A stretch of 51,698 nucleotides of DNA from Bacteroidota bacterium (GTDB lineage: Bacteria; Bacteroidota; Bacteroidia; Bacteroidales; JAAUTT01): positions 1-51,698 of the forward strand of contig JAIFLU010000011.1 of NCBI GenBank assembly GCA_020048915.1, read 5' to 3'. Positions 51,259 through 51,698 of this stretch are shown here, in pieces (position 1 is the stretch's first letter; each line of letters begins with the position of its first letter). A program made the position numbers and the translations under genes. Under the pieces are notes generated by a model. It made no database searches. It saw only the letters and a program-made list of their open reading frames with translations, and was not told the DNA's origin.

Positions 51259-51698
51259 TTACTGATTAGGAAGCGCATCGTTTGCAGAAGTGGCATATAG
51301 TCCAATTAAACTGCCTGTAAAACCACCTGCCACATTGGTTGAAAGAATATCGCCCGAAACAATACCTCCTAAATTTGTAAAATCAGTCCCATTAATCGAA
51401 TATCCATACTCGTAATTGTCGCCTTCTGCTTTTACCTGCAAATGGATTAGACTTTTTACATCAATTTTACTGCTTGCAAGAATAGTAGATTGTCCCCTTG
51501 CTGTTTTCTGCAAAACCAGAAAATAATCGTTCTCTTTTTTAGTAACGCCAAAAACATAATTGAACCTTTCGCCCTGCAAACAGGCAATTCCGGCTAAGTC
51601 TTTTCCGGATTCCGGAGTGTATTTAAGCGTTGCGGTAAACGAAAAATTACTGTGCTGCTGGCGATAAAACAAAGTGGAAGTAGGTTTCACTTCTTTGA
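51259..51698 (-). CDS. C-terminal concanavalin-like domain of a GH43-type enzyme, cut by window edge
   Basis: The open frame runs off the right end of the window; the GTG at 51690 is internal. The 146 visible residues form a beta-rich domain (FSFTATLKYTPESGKDLAGI, FNYVFGVTKKENDYFLVLQK, YEYGYSINGTDFTNLGG, FTGSLIGLYATS) typical of the C-terminal beta-sandwich of GH43 beta-xylosidases and arabinofuranosidases. The catalytic propeller would be outside the window, so the enzyme class is inferred from the tail and from the arabinoxylan neighbours. Confidence 0.78.
   Translation of the reverse strand, partial: KEVKPTSTLFYRQQHSNFSFTATLKYTPESGKDLAGIACLQGERFNYVFGVTKKENDYFLVLQKTARGQSTILASSKIDVKSLIHLQVKAEGDNYEYGYSINGTDFTNLGGIVSGDILSTNVAGGFTGSLIGLYATSANDALPNQ

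Noticed and set aside
51259..51690. Complete 143-residue protein at the right edge
   Set aside because: Its first codon is an internal GTG and the frame stays open to the window end, so it is the C-terminus of a longer gene.

Overview
The window reads as a chromosomal segment of a Bacteroidota bacterium, most like a Bacteroidales/Marinilabiliales-type glycan degrader. The signs are a SusC/SusD pair, secreted glycosidases in long runs, starts without Shine-Dalgarno sequences, a good Bacteroidota-type promoter (GTTG-15 nt-TATATTTG) and short palindromic intergenic repeats. No rRNA, tRNA, CRISPR array, transposase or phage gene was seen. Gene density is high and every gene that lies wholly inside the window looks intact; the genes at both ends are cut by the window edges.

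Region 1 (1-3.15 kb, + strand) is a glycerol operon: the C-terminal part of glycerol-3-phosphate dehydrogenase, then glycerol kinase and an aquaglyceroporin, closed by an intrinsic terminator.

Region 2 (3.3-18.2 kb, + strand) is a sugar cluster without SusC/D. It opens with a GntR-type regulator with its own promoter inside a putative operator. Then come secreted GH2, cupin phosphoglucose isomerase, secreted GH38-like, ROK sugar kinase, secreted GH30-like, a long mannose-6-phosphate isomerase, a sugar-porter MFS, a secreted clan GH-A enzyme and a second, divergent cupin phosphoglucose isomerase. The logic is periplasmic trimming of mannose/glucose-containing oligosaccharides, uptake by the MFS, phosphorylation by the ROK kinase and isomerisation to fructose-6-phosphate. 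The actual substrate is not proven by sequence.

Region 3 (18.3-51.7 kb) is a glucurono(arabino)xylan utilisation locus. A CE15 glucuronoyl esterase (minus) faces away from susC-susD-GH8 (plus) across an AT-rich gap of about 840 bp. The rest is on the minus strand in three transcription blocks separated by terminators or long gaps: (a) GPH-type transporter, GH10 xylanase, cytoplasmic GH43, transketolase, RpiB; (b) GH95, PA14-GH3, CE6-like esterase, a 1274-residue multidomain GH3, CE1 esterase, type-B carboxylesterase; (c) a GH43-like C-terminus cut by the window edge, GH51 arabinofuranosidase and two more CE1 esterases. Together they would de-esterify, debranch and depolymerise xylan outside the cytoplasm, import oligosaccharides, finish them inside and feed pentoses to the pentose phosphate pathway. 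Xylose isomerase, xylulokinase, an alpha-glucuronidase (GH67/GH115) and the locus regulator are not in the window.

Intergenic DNA carries several unrelated palindromic elements, including one with interleaved inverted repeats (17251-17368) and one with paired GC-rich hairpins (48326-48462).
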